A stretch of DNA of 15,918 nucleotides from CAVPLU01 sp964601325 (lineage in GTDB: Archaea; Thermoproteota; Bathyarchaeia; 40CM-2-53-6): contig CAZRNA010000035.1 in assembly GCA_964601325.1 (NCBI GenBank), positions 1 to 15,918 of the forward strand, read 5' to 3'. Shown here piece by piece: positions 6,304 to 12,830 of the stretch. Positions within the stretch are counted from its first letter, which is position 1, and the number at the start of each line of letters is the position of its first letter. The notes under the pieces were generated by a model, which was given only the letters and a program-made list of their open reading frames with translations, had not been told where the DNA came from and searched no databases. The translations under genes were made by a program, and so were the position numbers.

Positions 6304-6711
6304 TTGGCCGTCAAGCGTCTTAGAATTGAATTCTATGATGACTCAGGCTGTCGACACACAGTCTCGCTTGATGGTCCTCTCACGCGAGAGAAGATCGCAA
6401 GAATCCTCGACTATGCCGAACTGATGGGTGGTCTCTCCCCTCTGTCAACAGAGCGTGATCCAACCCAATATGCTCGCACCAAACTGGATCGTGTTCGAGA
6501 TCTTGTGGTTCACACCTTCCGACAGAGAACATTCTCTTCTGATGATGTCAGGAGACACTATCAGCAATTGTACGTAGAGCCGATACCCTTGACGACGGTT
6601 GCAACCTACCTCTCTAGGCTCGTCGATCGAGGTCTATTACACCGTACTGGTTCTCCCGGTCGTTGGCGCTACTCTCTGGCTGAGCGGCTACCTAATGTCC
6701 AGGTGGAGTAG
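6304..6711 (+). CDS. Origin-adjacent winged-helix protein
   Basis: A 135-residue protein with two parts. Residues 1-45 (VKRLRIEFYDDSGCRHTVSL... then KIARILDYAELMGG) form a small beta-hairpin plus helix module. Residues about 60-130 form a winged helix: DLVVHTFRQRTFSSDDVRRHY, a recognition-helix region PLTTVATYLSRLVDRGLL, and a wing RTGSPGRWRYSL. The start is TTG; an in-frame TGA at 6289-6291 rules out starts further upstream, and a GGTG seven bases before the TTG is a plausible ribosome binding site. It is transcribed away from the oriC candidate and opposite to orc1. It converges with the next gene with a 20-bp overlap. It does not look like a fusion or fragment. A role in origin or orc1 control is inferred only from location; WhiP-like function cannot be claimed from the sequence. 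Confidence 0.8.
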   Translation: MAVKRLRIEFYDDSGCRHTVSLDGPLTREKIARILDYAELMGGLSPLSTERDPTQYARTKLDRVRDLVVHTFRQRTFSSDDVRRHYQQLYVEPIPLTTVATYLSRLVDRGLLHRTGSPGRWRYSLAERLPNVQVE

Positions 6712-7396
6712 CCTCTTGCTGGATCGTCCGCGCTAGTACCTCTCTTACTTTGTCGTTGAGACGATACTCGTACGGCTGGCGGTTGGCTTCTCTCTCAACG
6801 AAACCTTGTTCGAAGAGTGACTTCATCAGCCGAGCTGTGTGTTCTCGCGACTTTGTTACGAGTCGTCCTATCTCAGGGGCCGCCCTTGCACCACTGGCTA
6901 GAAGCTCCAAGACCCCTCTCTCTGTGGATGATAGTTTGGCAAGTGTGTCTTCCGTGACAACGCCAACAGGCGTCTCTGGAGCGCCCGCAGTTCGCTTTCC
7001 TAGAACACCCAGTTGATTCACCCGACCTCGCATCTCCTGAACCTCTCGCTCCACACTCCTGAGGTTCTTCTGGAGTCCATCGACCTTCTCAATCACTCGT
7101 TTGACATTCCCCATCCAGTCCTGCATGAACCCGAGCAAACGTTCCTTGTCTGCATTCTCTCCTTCCACGCTCAGGCGTGCGTGGTTCGCGGACAGGATCT
7201 GAAGCTGTTCTGACAGCTCCCTAGTCAGACCTTCGTTCTGTTCGATCCGGCTTGAGAGCGAGCCAACCATTGCAGAGAGCATCTGACGAGCCTCGCGGTA
7301 GCTGATGCGAGAGATATCGAATCTCCGGAGCACAACACTGGTCACCAAAGCTCCGAAACCGGCCGAAACGGGGGCGAGGAGCCAGAAATAATCCAA
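6692..7396 (-). CDS. Membrane-anchored coiled-coil winged-helix protein
   Basis: A 234-residue protein. Residues 4-23 (FWLLAPVSAGFGALVTSVVL) form one transmembrane helix followed by RRFD, so the rest is probably cytoplasmic. Residues about 35-130 are a long heptad-like coiled coil, which suggests dimers. Residues about 150-225 are a MarR/TrmB-like winged helix (LSSTERGVLELLASGARAAPEIGRLV, then SREHTARLMKSLFEQGFVERE and wing QPYEYRLNDKV). The start is TTG at 7396 with AGGA six bases upstream (minus strand). The upstream region carries an array of palindromes that could be its operators. Membrane-tethered DNA-binding proteins of this plan occur in archaea but are little studied; target genes are unknown. 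Confidence 0.8.
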   Translation of the reverse strand: MDYFWLLAPVSAGFGALVTSVVLRRFDISRISYREARQMLSAMVGSLSSRIEQNEGLTRELSEQLQILSANHARLSVEGENADKERLLGFMQDWMGNVKRVIEKVDGLQKNLRSVEREVQEMRGRVNQLGVLGKRTAGAPETPVGVVTEDTLAKLSSTERGVLELLASGARAAPEIGRLVTKSREHTARLMKSLFEQGFVEREANRQPYEYRLNDKVREVLARTIQQEATPPGH

Positions 7397-7493
7397 GGTA
7401 ATCCTTACCGCCTGACTATTCGCCTCGTATGCTTTTATGTCTTGAATACTTCATCTTTGTCAATTCCATCGTGGTCCATCGGTGTGATTTGGC

Positions 7494-7507
7494 TGTGACG
7501 CGTCACA
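7494..7507. promoter_or_regulatory. Perfect 14-bp palindrome TGTGACGCGTCACA
   Basis: TGTGACG and CGTCACA are exact reverse complements with no spacer. ACACGTGT (7505-7512), another palindrome, overlaps its end. The position is about 100 bp upstream of the TTG start of the membrane-anchored winged-helix gene, consistent with an operator. Confidence 0.5.
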
Positions 7508-7539
7508 CGTGTCACGTCCGTGATTCGCTCAGTGATGTC

Positions 7540-7550
7540 CGTCATTGACG
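7540..7550. promoter_or_regulatory. Dyad CGTCA-T-TGACG
   Basis: Perfect 5-bp arms around one base. It is an inverted version of the TGAC half-sites in the surrounding array. Confidence 0.35.
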
Positions 7551-7658
7551 AATATCTTGGGCGAGCGCGAGTCTGTATGTGCCCTGCACGGATCATCGCT
7601 TTGATTTGTGCTCAATTTCTAGACAGTCCGTTTGAGGAGAGGTTGCAGTACGCGGAGG

Positions 7659-7677
7659 CATGACGCCACATGTCATG
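7659..7677. promoter_or_regulatory. Dyad CATGAC-N7-GTCATG
   Basis: Perfect 6-bp arms with a seven-base spacer, part of the TGAC/GTCA array. Confidence 0.4.
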
Positions 7678-7681
7678 TTCC

Positions 7682-7702
7682 TGTGACGTGTGTGATGTCA
7701 CA
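7682..7702. promoter_or_regulatory. Nested dyads TGTGAC...TGTGATGTCACA
   Basis: TGTGATGTCACA (7691-7702) has perfect 5-bp arms around TG. A second TGTGAC at 7682 could pair with the same right arm. A related site, GTGACATCAC, lies at 7753-7762 over the stop codon of the next gene. Confidence 0.45.
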
Positions 7703-7748
7703 CTCGTCTCGCCTGGAGCGTGGACATGATGTGCTTAGAATCGACACA

Positions 7749-8234
7749 TTATGTGACATCACGCTGGCGCTTGAACGAAGTCATCCTTGCAAGTTCGCCA
7801 ATGGAGTTCTCCAATGCGTCCTCAAGTGCTTTCATGGCATCACCGGCTTCAGACTCCCCTTCATGCCCTGTTTCTTGTTTTGCATCAAGGAAAGTCTTCA
7901 TTTCATCGCCTAGACGGAGAAAAGGCTCCAATTTAGGGCTATCAAACAGCCCAAAGTAGGCGAGCAGGAAGACAGTGTAGATGGACTTGATGACGTTCCG
8001 ACGGGCCTGAGCGAGAGATCGATTGAATGCGCCTTTGCTTACCTGCCTTCGACGGGATCTCTGACCTTTGTCTGCAGAGGATGGTTGGCTTGTGGGCCAC
8101 AGGACATCGATAACCAATGAGGAGAACTGGACCTCTGACAGGTGACTGTTCTGCAATATCGTCTTCGCAAGCCTGTCCTCCTTGAGCCTGGCAAGGGACC
8201 AGTCGAGGGGCGATTCAGGTTGTTCGGTGGCCAT
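7749..8234 (-). CDS. Small HTH-like protein, unknown function
   Basis: A 161-residue protein. Residues about 15-40 and 60-100 are helical; RRRQVSKGAFNRSLAQARRNVIKSIYTVFLLAYFGLFD (within about 59-96) reads as a basic helix-turn-helix followed by a hydrophobic helix. The C-terminal half is acidic and Glu/Ala-rich. The frame is open upstream to 8486, but the extra 84 residues are Arg-rich, low-quality sequence that run through the divergent promoter region and the elf1 start, so I chose the ATG at 8234. A perfect 8-bp dyad lies 17 bp upstream. It is divergent from elf1. I do not recognise the family; a DNA-binding role is suggested only by the HTH-like segment. Confidence 0.65.
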   Translation of the reverse strand: MATEQPESPLDWSLARLKEDRLAKTILQNSHLSEVQFSSLVIDVLWPTSQPSSADKGQRSRRRQVSKGAFNRSLAQARRNVIKSIYTVFLLAYFGLFDSPKLEPFLRLGDEMKTFLDAKQETGHEGESEAGDAMKALEDALENSIGELARMTSFKRQRDVT

Positions 8235-8250
8235 TTTGGGAACCTTTACA

Positions 8251-8272
8251 GGGGATACAGTTTCGTATCCCC
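8251..8272. promoter_or_regulatory. Perfect inverted repeat GGGGATAC-N6-GTATCCCC
   Basis: Eight-base-pair perfect arms with a six-base spacer (AGTTTC). It sits 17 bp upstream of the ATG of the gene at 8234 and within the divergent gap to elf1. It could be an operator for a dimeric regulator or a hairpin in the minus-strand leader RNA. There is no T-run, so it is not a typical terminator. Confidence 0.55.
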
Positions 8273-8338
8273 GGCACACTCGCCTTCTCGCCTTGATAAC
8301 CCTTGCTCGACCGTTTCGCAAAGGAAGCGTGGAACGTT

Positions 8339-8345
8339 GAAATAA
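8339..8345 (+). promoter_or_regulatory. Possible promoter AT-rich element for elf1
   Basis: GAAATAA lies about 38 bases before the elf1 ATG, the only AT-rich stretch at a suitable distance. It is not a canonical TATA box. Confidence 0.2.
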
Positions 8346-8379
8346 CCGGCAGATCACCCATGCGTGCAGCGGGATTAGC

Positions 8380-8655
8380 ATGGGTCGTCGACGTAGGCGT
8401 GTCATTAGGATCGTGAAGAAAAAACTCCCCACGGTCTTCACCTGCCCAATCTGCAGCGAGGATGCTATCAAGGTCATATTGCCCAAGGGTGCAGGCGTGG
8501 CTATCGTTCAATGTGCCGCATGTGGAGCGAAGGAGGAGTTCGATGTCCCTCGAGGCACACAGATGATTGACGTTTACTGCAAGTTCACGGACAAATACTA
8601 CGCAACCGGACAGCCTCAACCCGCAACCCAAGTGAGTAGCGGCCAGGCCAGCTAG
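8380..8655 (+). CDS. elf1: Elf1-like transcription elongation factor
   Basis: A 91-residue protein with a basic N-terminus (MGRRRRRVIRIVKKK), then a four-cysteine zinc ribbon: CPIC (C22, C25) and CAAC (C45, C48) separated by 19 residues, ending in VPRGTQMIDVYCKFTDKYY. This is the layout of eukaryotic Elf1 and its archaeal homologues, which contact RNA polymerase and DNA during elongation; the basic tail likely binds nucleic acid. Length is normal for the family. The C-terminal 15 residues are a flexible Gln/Ser-rich tail. It precedes polD large subunit by 92 bp on the same strand, with a GC-rich hairpin between, so cotranscription is possible but not required. Its presence is a lineage clue, since most Euryarchaeota lack Elf1. 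Confidence 0.85.
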   Translation: MGRRRRRVIRIVKKKLPTVFTCPICSEDAIKVILPKGAGVAIVQCAACGAKEEFDVPRGTQMIDVYCKFTDKYYATGQPQPATQVSSGQAS

Positions 8656-8666
8656 TGCTGAAACGT

Positions 8667-8686
8667 TCGCGTGTCCTGCCACGCGA
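8667..8686 (+). terminator. GC-rich hairpin after elf1
   Basis: TCGCGTG and CACGCGA form a perfect 7-bp stem with loop TCCTGC, starting 12 bases after the elf1 stop. No T-run follows, so termination is uncertain; it may instead be a processing or attenuation site before polD large subunit. Confidence 0.3.
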
Positions 8687-8709
8687 CGAGCAAGTCTCCT
8701 CCAAGTAGG

Positions 8710-8715
8710 TTAAAT
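8710..8715 (+). promoter_or_regulatory. Possible TATA box for polD large subunit
   Basis: TTAAAT lies 33-38 bases before the TTG at 8748. Transcription would start near 8739, giving a very short leader for the TTG or about 30 bases for the alternative GTG at 8769. Confidence 0.3.
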
Positions 8716-8747
8716 GCGCACATCACTTGATGCATCTTGATACTTAG

Positions 8748-11700
8748 TTGTCATCCGGAAGCCTTGCAGTGACGAGTCAAAACGGTGACCGTCTTCGAAC
8801 ACAGTTTGATCAGCTCTATGAGTTGGCAAGGCTCGCACGCTCAAAAGGATTGGATCCCGCGCTTGAGCCAGAATGCAGAGTCGCGAGGGATGTTGCCGAA
8901 AGAGTCGAGAAATCAGTAGGCCCGCCAGGCATAGCGGAAAGGATCCGAGAACTCTCCTCAATGATCCCACGCGAGGAAGTCGCGATCAAGATTGCGGAGG
9001 AGATAGCGCTCAGTCATTTCCCTACAGAGGGAGAAAGCGCGGCGGAACAAGCTATTCGCACCGCTGCTGCAATTCTCGACGAAGGTGTGACGGCGGCGCC
9101 GCTGCAAGGCATCAACACGGTGAAGGTCAAGAACAACCCTGACAAGACGAAGTATCTAGCGCTCTATTTCGCCGGGCCCATTAGATCCGCAGGCGGAACC
9201 GAGATGGGCCTGACTGTGGTTGTCGCCGATTATGTTCGTCAGATCGTCGGACTTGAAAGGTACAAGGGCACAGAAATCGACGCCAAACGATTTGTCGAGG
9301 AGCTCCGACTCTACGAACGCGAGGTCGCACGATTCCAGTATCACATCGCCGATGAAGAACTTCACAACGCGATACTGAAACTACCGGTTGAGATTACGGG
9401 GGTCGAGACGGATCCTGTTGAGGTCGTGTCCTACAGAAATGTGCCTAGGATCGAGACGAACCGCGTCAGAGGCGGCGCTCTAAGAGTTGTCAACGACGGC
9501 CTCATAGGCCGCAGCCAGAAGATTCTGAAGATCGCCGAGAGACTCAACCTCACTGGATGGGATTGGCTGCGTGACCTTCACCAGCCATCTCCGGAAGCTG
9601 AGGAAGTCCAGGAACTGAGGTTCATGGAGGATGTCGTCGCTGGACGTCCCATCTTCTGCTTCCCAGGCGTAGCCGGTGGCTTCAGGCTCCGTTATGGCCG
9701 AACACGCATCACAGGCATGGCCGCAATCGGGATACACCCGGCGACAATGGTGGTTCTCGACGATTTCCCCGCGACTGGGACGCAGCTGAGAATCGAAAGA
9801 CCTGGGAAGGCAGGCATCGTCACGCCGGTTGACACCATAGAGCCTCCCGTAGTCAAGCTGACCGACGGCTCAGTAGTCAGGCTTGAGACTGCTGAACAAG
9901 CAAGACAGATACAGAAGTCCATTCAATCGGTGCTTTTCCTCGGAGATTTGCTCATCTCATATGGAGAGTTCTTGGAGAACAACAGACCCCTTGCATCCCC
10001 AGGATTCACGGAAGAATGGTGGGCGCAACTACTCAAGAACCGAATCGAACTGGGCTTCGACTCATTGCGCGACGCTGAACAGGCCTGTGGGGTGTCCCAA
10101 GCGAGGCTCAAGTTGCTTATGGGGAACCCCTTACGATCGCCTCCATCTCCCCATGAATGTCTGCTGATCTCTCAGAGACTCAGCGTGCCGCTTCATCCAC
10201 GCTACACGTGGTTCTGGGAGAGACTTTCCCTTGAAGACTGGACATTACTTAGGGACACGATCGGCTCTCGTCTGGCCGGCTCGAAGGGCGCGGTCACGAC
10301 GCCGATGGAACCGAGAGTGAAAGCGCTTCTGGAAAAGTTGTGTATCCCTCACACAGTACAAGGACACAGCATTCTCTTTGGCGACGAGGCGATCGTGCTC
10401 GCGGCTTGTCTTGGTGTAGGGCAACCAGCGCCCGAGCATATTTCAGGAAATGGTCTGGATGCCTCGCAAGCGGTCGCGGGATTTCGCATCCTCTCCCGTG
10501 GTGCAACCTTCATTGGAGCAAGAATGGGGAGACCCGAGAAAGCCAAGAGAAGGGAGATGCGTCCAGTTACGCATTGCCTGTTTCCCTTGGGCCTTGCAGG
10601 GGGCCCCAGACGTAACATTGTAGAAGCGGTAAACTCGAACAGCATTGTAGAAGCGGAACTCATCAGGCGCCGCTGCAAAACCTGCGGGGTTATCACTTAC
10701 CAAACTTCATGTCCGAAATGCGCAGGTAGAACAGAAATCGAGTCGGTGTGCCCGAAGTGTGGAAGGGCGGTTCCGCAAGGTCTTTGCCCGGTATGCAAGA
10801 TCAACGCTCGCTCATATGATAGAACAACCATCGCTTTGAGTGAAATCTGGTCGGCTGCTTGGAAGAAGCTGCGTTTGACAGAGCAGCCTGAAGTTGTCAA
10901 GGGCGTCAAAGGCTTGATGAGCGGATCCAGATGTCCAGAACCTCTTGAGAAGGGGATCCTTCGAGCAAGACACGACCTGTCACTGTTCAAAGACGGCACC
11001 GTCAGGTTCGATGCGACAAACGCCCCCTTGACTCACTTCCGGCCTGCGGAGATTGGCGTCACAATGGAGAAGCTTCACATGTTGGGCTACGAGACAGATG
11101 CTGACGAGGACCCGCTTGAGAACTCCAATCAGATTGTTCCGATAGAACCCCAAGATATCATCGTAAACGATTCGTGCGGAGACTATTTGGTGAAAGTCGC
11201 CAACTTCATCGATGACCTATTGACGCGATTCTATGGTCTCCCATCTTTCTATAACATCAAGAGCCGTGACGATCTCATAGGGCATCTTGTAGTTGGTCTC
11301 TCGCCTCACACATCAGTAGGCATAATTGGCAGAATCATAGGCTTCACAAGGGCAAGAGTCTGTTTCGCTCATCCATTCTGGCATGCGTCAAAGAGGCGCG
11401 ACTGCGACGGCGACGAAGACTCCGTCACGCTAGCCTTGGATGTCTTGGTCAACTTCTCGCGGTCATTCTTGCCCTCACGCATTGGTGGGATCATGGACGC
11501 GCCGCTTCTTCTGACAGTTGTGATGAAGCCTGCAGAGATAGCCCGTCAAGCTTTCAACCTCGAAGCAGTAAGCACCTTTCCGGTCAGTTTCTTCGAAGAG
11601 GCATCCAGAAACGCGGATCCAAAGACAGTCGCTGACTTGATCGAGGTCGTCGTGCATCGACTGGGAAGCGACCGGATTGTGCACCCGATCGGCTTCACGC

Positions 11701-12167
11701 ACGAGATAGGGGACATAAACACTGGAACTCATGAGAGCGCCTACACTCAGCTTCCAACGATGATCGATAAGATGGAGGCACAGCTCAATCTCGCGGAGAA
11801 GATACGTGCGGTCGTTGCGGCAGACGTGGCTAGACGAGTGCTCTCGACGCATCTGATGAGAGACTTGATCGGTAACTTGAGGGCGTTCTCAACTCAGCGC
11901 ATGCGATGCATGAAATGTAACGCAAAGTTCCGCCGCCCTCCGTTGAGAGGGGTCTGTCCGAAGTGCGGAGGGAAGATTACAATGACGGTTTACAGGGGAA
12001 CGATCGAGAAGTATCTTGACCTAGCTCGCGGTCTTGTTCGACGTTATGACCTCGGAACCTATAACGCCCAGAGGCTGCTCCTGCTTCAGGAGGAGCTGAA
12101 GTCTCTATTCCGTGAACAGAGCGAGGAGAGTCAAGAGAAGCAGCCAGCGTTGGCGGATTTCATGTAG
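8748..12167 (+). CDS. polC: DNA polymerase D large catalytic subunit (DP2)
   Basis: A 1139-residue DP2, the polymerase subunit of PolD, complete and without an intein. The N-terminal region carries the family signature GVTAAPLQGI...YFAGPIRSAGGTE. The double-psi beta-barrel active site contains KRRDCDGDEDS; D887 and D889 correspond to the catalytic aspartates of Pyrococcus DP2. Two four-cysteine zinc sites lie at C643/C646/C655/C658 and C668/C671/C680/C683, and a third at C1054/C1057/C1070/C1073. The extreme C-terminus QPALADFM (1132-1139) is a PIP-box-like motif for the PCNA clamp. A TAG immediately precedes the TTG at 8748, so starts are TTG 8748 or GTG 8769; no ATG is available. It is followed after 15 bp by a small winged-helix gene, probably in the same transcript. 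Confidence 0.97.
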   Translation: MSSGSLAVTSQNGDRLRTQFDQLYELARLARSKGLDPALEPECRVARDVAERVEKSVGPPGIAERIRELSSMIPREEVAIKIAEEIALSHFPTEGESAAEQAIRTAAAILDEGVTAAPLQGINTVKVKNNPDKTKYLALYFAGPIRSAGGTEMGLTVVVADYVRQIVGLERYKGTEIDAKRFVEELRLYEREVARFQYHIADEELHNAILKLPVEITGVETDPVEVVSYRNVPRIETNRVRGGALRVVNDGLIGRSQKILKIAERLNLTGWDWLRDLHQPSPEAEEVQELRFMEDVVAGRPIFCFPGVAGGFRLRYGRTRITGMAAIGIHPATMVVLDDFPATGTQLRIERPGKAGIVTPVDTIEPPVVKLTDGSVVRLETAEQARQIQKSIQSVLFLGDLLISYGEFLENNRPLASPGFTEEWWAQLLKNRIELGFDSLRDAEQACGVSQARLKLLMGNPLRSPPSPHECLLISQRLSVPLHPRYTWFWERLSLEDWTLLRDTIGSRLAGSKGAVTTPMEPRVKALLEKLCIPHTVQGHSILFGDEAIVLAACLGVGQPAPEHISGNGLDASQAVAGFRILSRGATFIGARMGRPEKAKRREMRPVTHCLFPLGLAGGPRRNIVEAVNSNSIVEAELIRRRCKTCGVITYQTSCPKCAGRTEIESVCPKCGRAVPQGLCPVCKINARSYDRTTIALSEIWSAAWKKLRLTEQPEVVKGVKGLMSGSRCPEPLEKGILRARHDLSLFKDGTVRFDATNAPLTHFRPAEIGVTMEKLHMLGYETDADEDPLENSNQIVPIEPQDIIVNDSCGDYLVKVANFIDDLLTRFYGLPSFYNIKSRDDLIGHLVVGLSPHTSVGIIGRIIGFTRARVCFAHPFWHASKRRDCDGDEDSVTLALDVLVNFSRSFLPSRIGGIMDAPLLLTVVMKPAEIARQAFNLEAVSTFPVSFFEEASRNADPKTVADLIEVVVHRLGSDRIVHPIGFTHEIGDINTGTHESAYTQLPTMIDKMEAQLNLAEKIRAVVAADVARRVLSTHLMRDLIGNLRAFSTQRMRCMKCNAKFRRPPLRGVCPKCGGKITMTVYRGTIEKYLDLARGLVRRYDLGTYNAQRLLLLQEELKSLFREQSEESQEKQPALADFM

Positions 12168-12182
12168 GCATCGTGGTGCCAA

Positions 12183-12449
12183 ATGGCAAGGAATGAGGTG
12201 CATCCGAAGGCGTACCTTGCGACGAAGCGTAACGTCAAAGCGGGACTGAGAGCCCGCTCAAAGATCCTCTTCGTCCTAGAGGAAGCGAAGAGGGGTGCTT
12301 CCGACATCTCGAAGCGGAGCGGCTTAGGGTACGACTGCGTCATATATCATCTCAGGTCGATGAGGAAGGAGCGGCTTCTCGAGCGATCCAGGCAGCGCCC
12401 ATACGTCTGGGCGCTGACAAGGTTCGGTCAACAACGCTTGAATCCGTAG
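12183..12449 (+). CDS. Small winged-helix DNA-binding protein
   Basis: An 88-residue protein that is essentially one winged helix: ARSKILFVLEEAKRGASDISKRSGLGYDCVIYHLRSMRKERLLERSRQRPYVWALTRFGQQRL. The helix-turn-helix is GASDISKRSGLGYDCVIYHL and the wing is near RSRQRPYVWAL. The ATG is preceded by GGTG six bases away. It lies 15 bp after polD large subunit and is probably cotranscribed. The sequence is Arg/Lys-rich. The fold is clear, the target is not; ArsR-like or generic archaeal HTH are both possible. Confidence 0.75.
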   Translation: MARNEVHPKAYLATKRNVKAGLRARSKILFVLEEAKRGASDISKRSGLGYDCVIYHLRSMRKERLLERSRQRPYVWALTRFGQQRLNP

Positions 12450-12500
12450 CGGAAATATGGAGTTCTTAGCAAAGACATCATAAATGACATCTTCCTCTAA

Positions 12501-12809
12501 ATGATGCTGATAGAGATGCTCCTAGAAGAAGAAGACCTCAGAACGGCATCAACGATCTTCAACGCACTCGGCAGCGTTGTGAGGCTAAGGATTCTGAAAA
12601 TGCTCATTGAGACGAAGAAGCCGCTTCACATAAAGGCCGTCGCGCGAAACCTGGACATGGACTACGCTGCAATTTACAGGCACGTCCATGTTCTAAGAAC
12701 TGCCAGGCTTCTAGAAGTGTACGAGGTGGGAAGGTCTCGGGTTCTCACACCAGGAAAACCCGACCTTGTCCAGGAATTGATTCAACGCACGAAGGGAATC
12801 GGAGGCTAG
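12501..12809 (+). CDS. ArsR-like winged-helix transcriptional regulator
   Basis: A 102-residue protein with the ArsR/HTH layout: TIFNALGSVVRLRILKMLIETKKPLHIKAVARNLDMDYAAIYRHVHVLRTARLLEVYEVGRSRVLTP. The recognition region is MDYAAIYRHVHVL and the wing YEVGRSRVL. No metal-binding cysteines are present (the protein has no Cys), so metal sensing is unlikely. Starts at ATG 12501, ATG 12504 and ATG 12516 are possible; 12501 is listed. It is 51 bp after the preceding winged-helix gene; CATAAATG at about 12479-12486 may be a promoter for a short-leader transcript. Target genes are unknown. Confidence 0.75.
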   Translation: MMLIEMLLEEEDLRTASTIFNALGSVVRLRILKMLIETKKPLHIKAVARNLDMDYAAIYRHVHVLRTARLLEVYEVGRSRVLTPGKPDLVQELIQRTKGIGG

Positions 12810-12830
12810 TCGGTCTCTCCGGGATCTGAA

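Larger units (their letters stand above)
7397..7748. other. Non-coding region with dense TGTGAC/GTCACA dyads
   Basis: I see no convincing protein-coding frame, tRNA or CRISPR repeat here. The notable content is a set of TGAC/GTCA dyads between 7482 and 7763, listed as separate features. The region is upstream of the membrane-anchored winged-helix gene (minus strand) and downstream of the gene at 7749-8234. Confidence 0.6.

Noticed and set aside
7682..7702. CRP-like site (TGTGA...TCACA)
   Set aside because: The arms look like bacterial CRP half-sites, but spacing (2 instead of 6) is wrong and archaea of this type have no expected CRP regulon; kept only as a generic dyad.
7397..7748. tRNA, C/D-box RNA or CRISPR array in the dyad region
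   Set aside because: No cloverleaf, no complete C (RUGAUGA) and D (CUGA) box pair, and the repeats are not regularly spaced.
8235..8486. N-terminal extension of the HTH-like protein at 7749-8234
   Set aside because: Arg-rich low-quality sequence that covers the divergent promoter region and the elf1 start.
8215..8682. 155-residue minus-strand frame
   Set aside because: Antisense to elf1 and to the dyad region; no recognisable fold; shadow of the real gene.
10349..10696. Minus-strand frames within DP2
   Set aside because: They are antisense to the conserved DP2 sequence and show no domains.
11390..11420. Intein insertion at the DP2 active site
   Set aside because: Inteins are known in some DP2 genes, but here CDGDED is continuous and the protein is of normal length.
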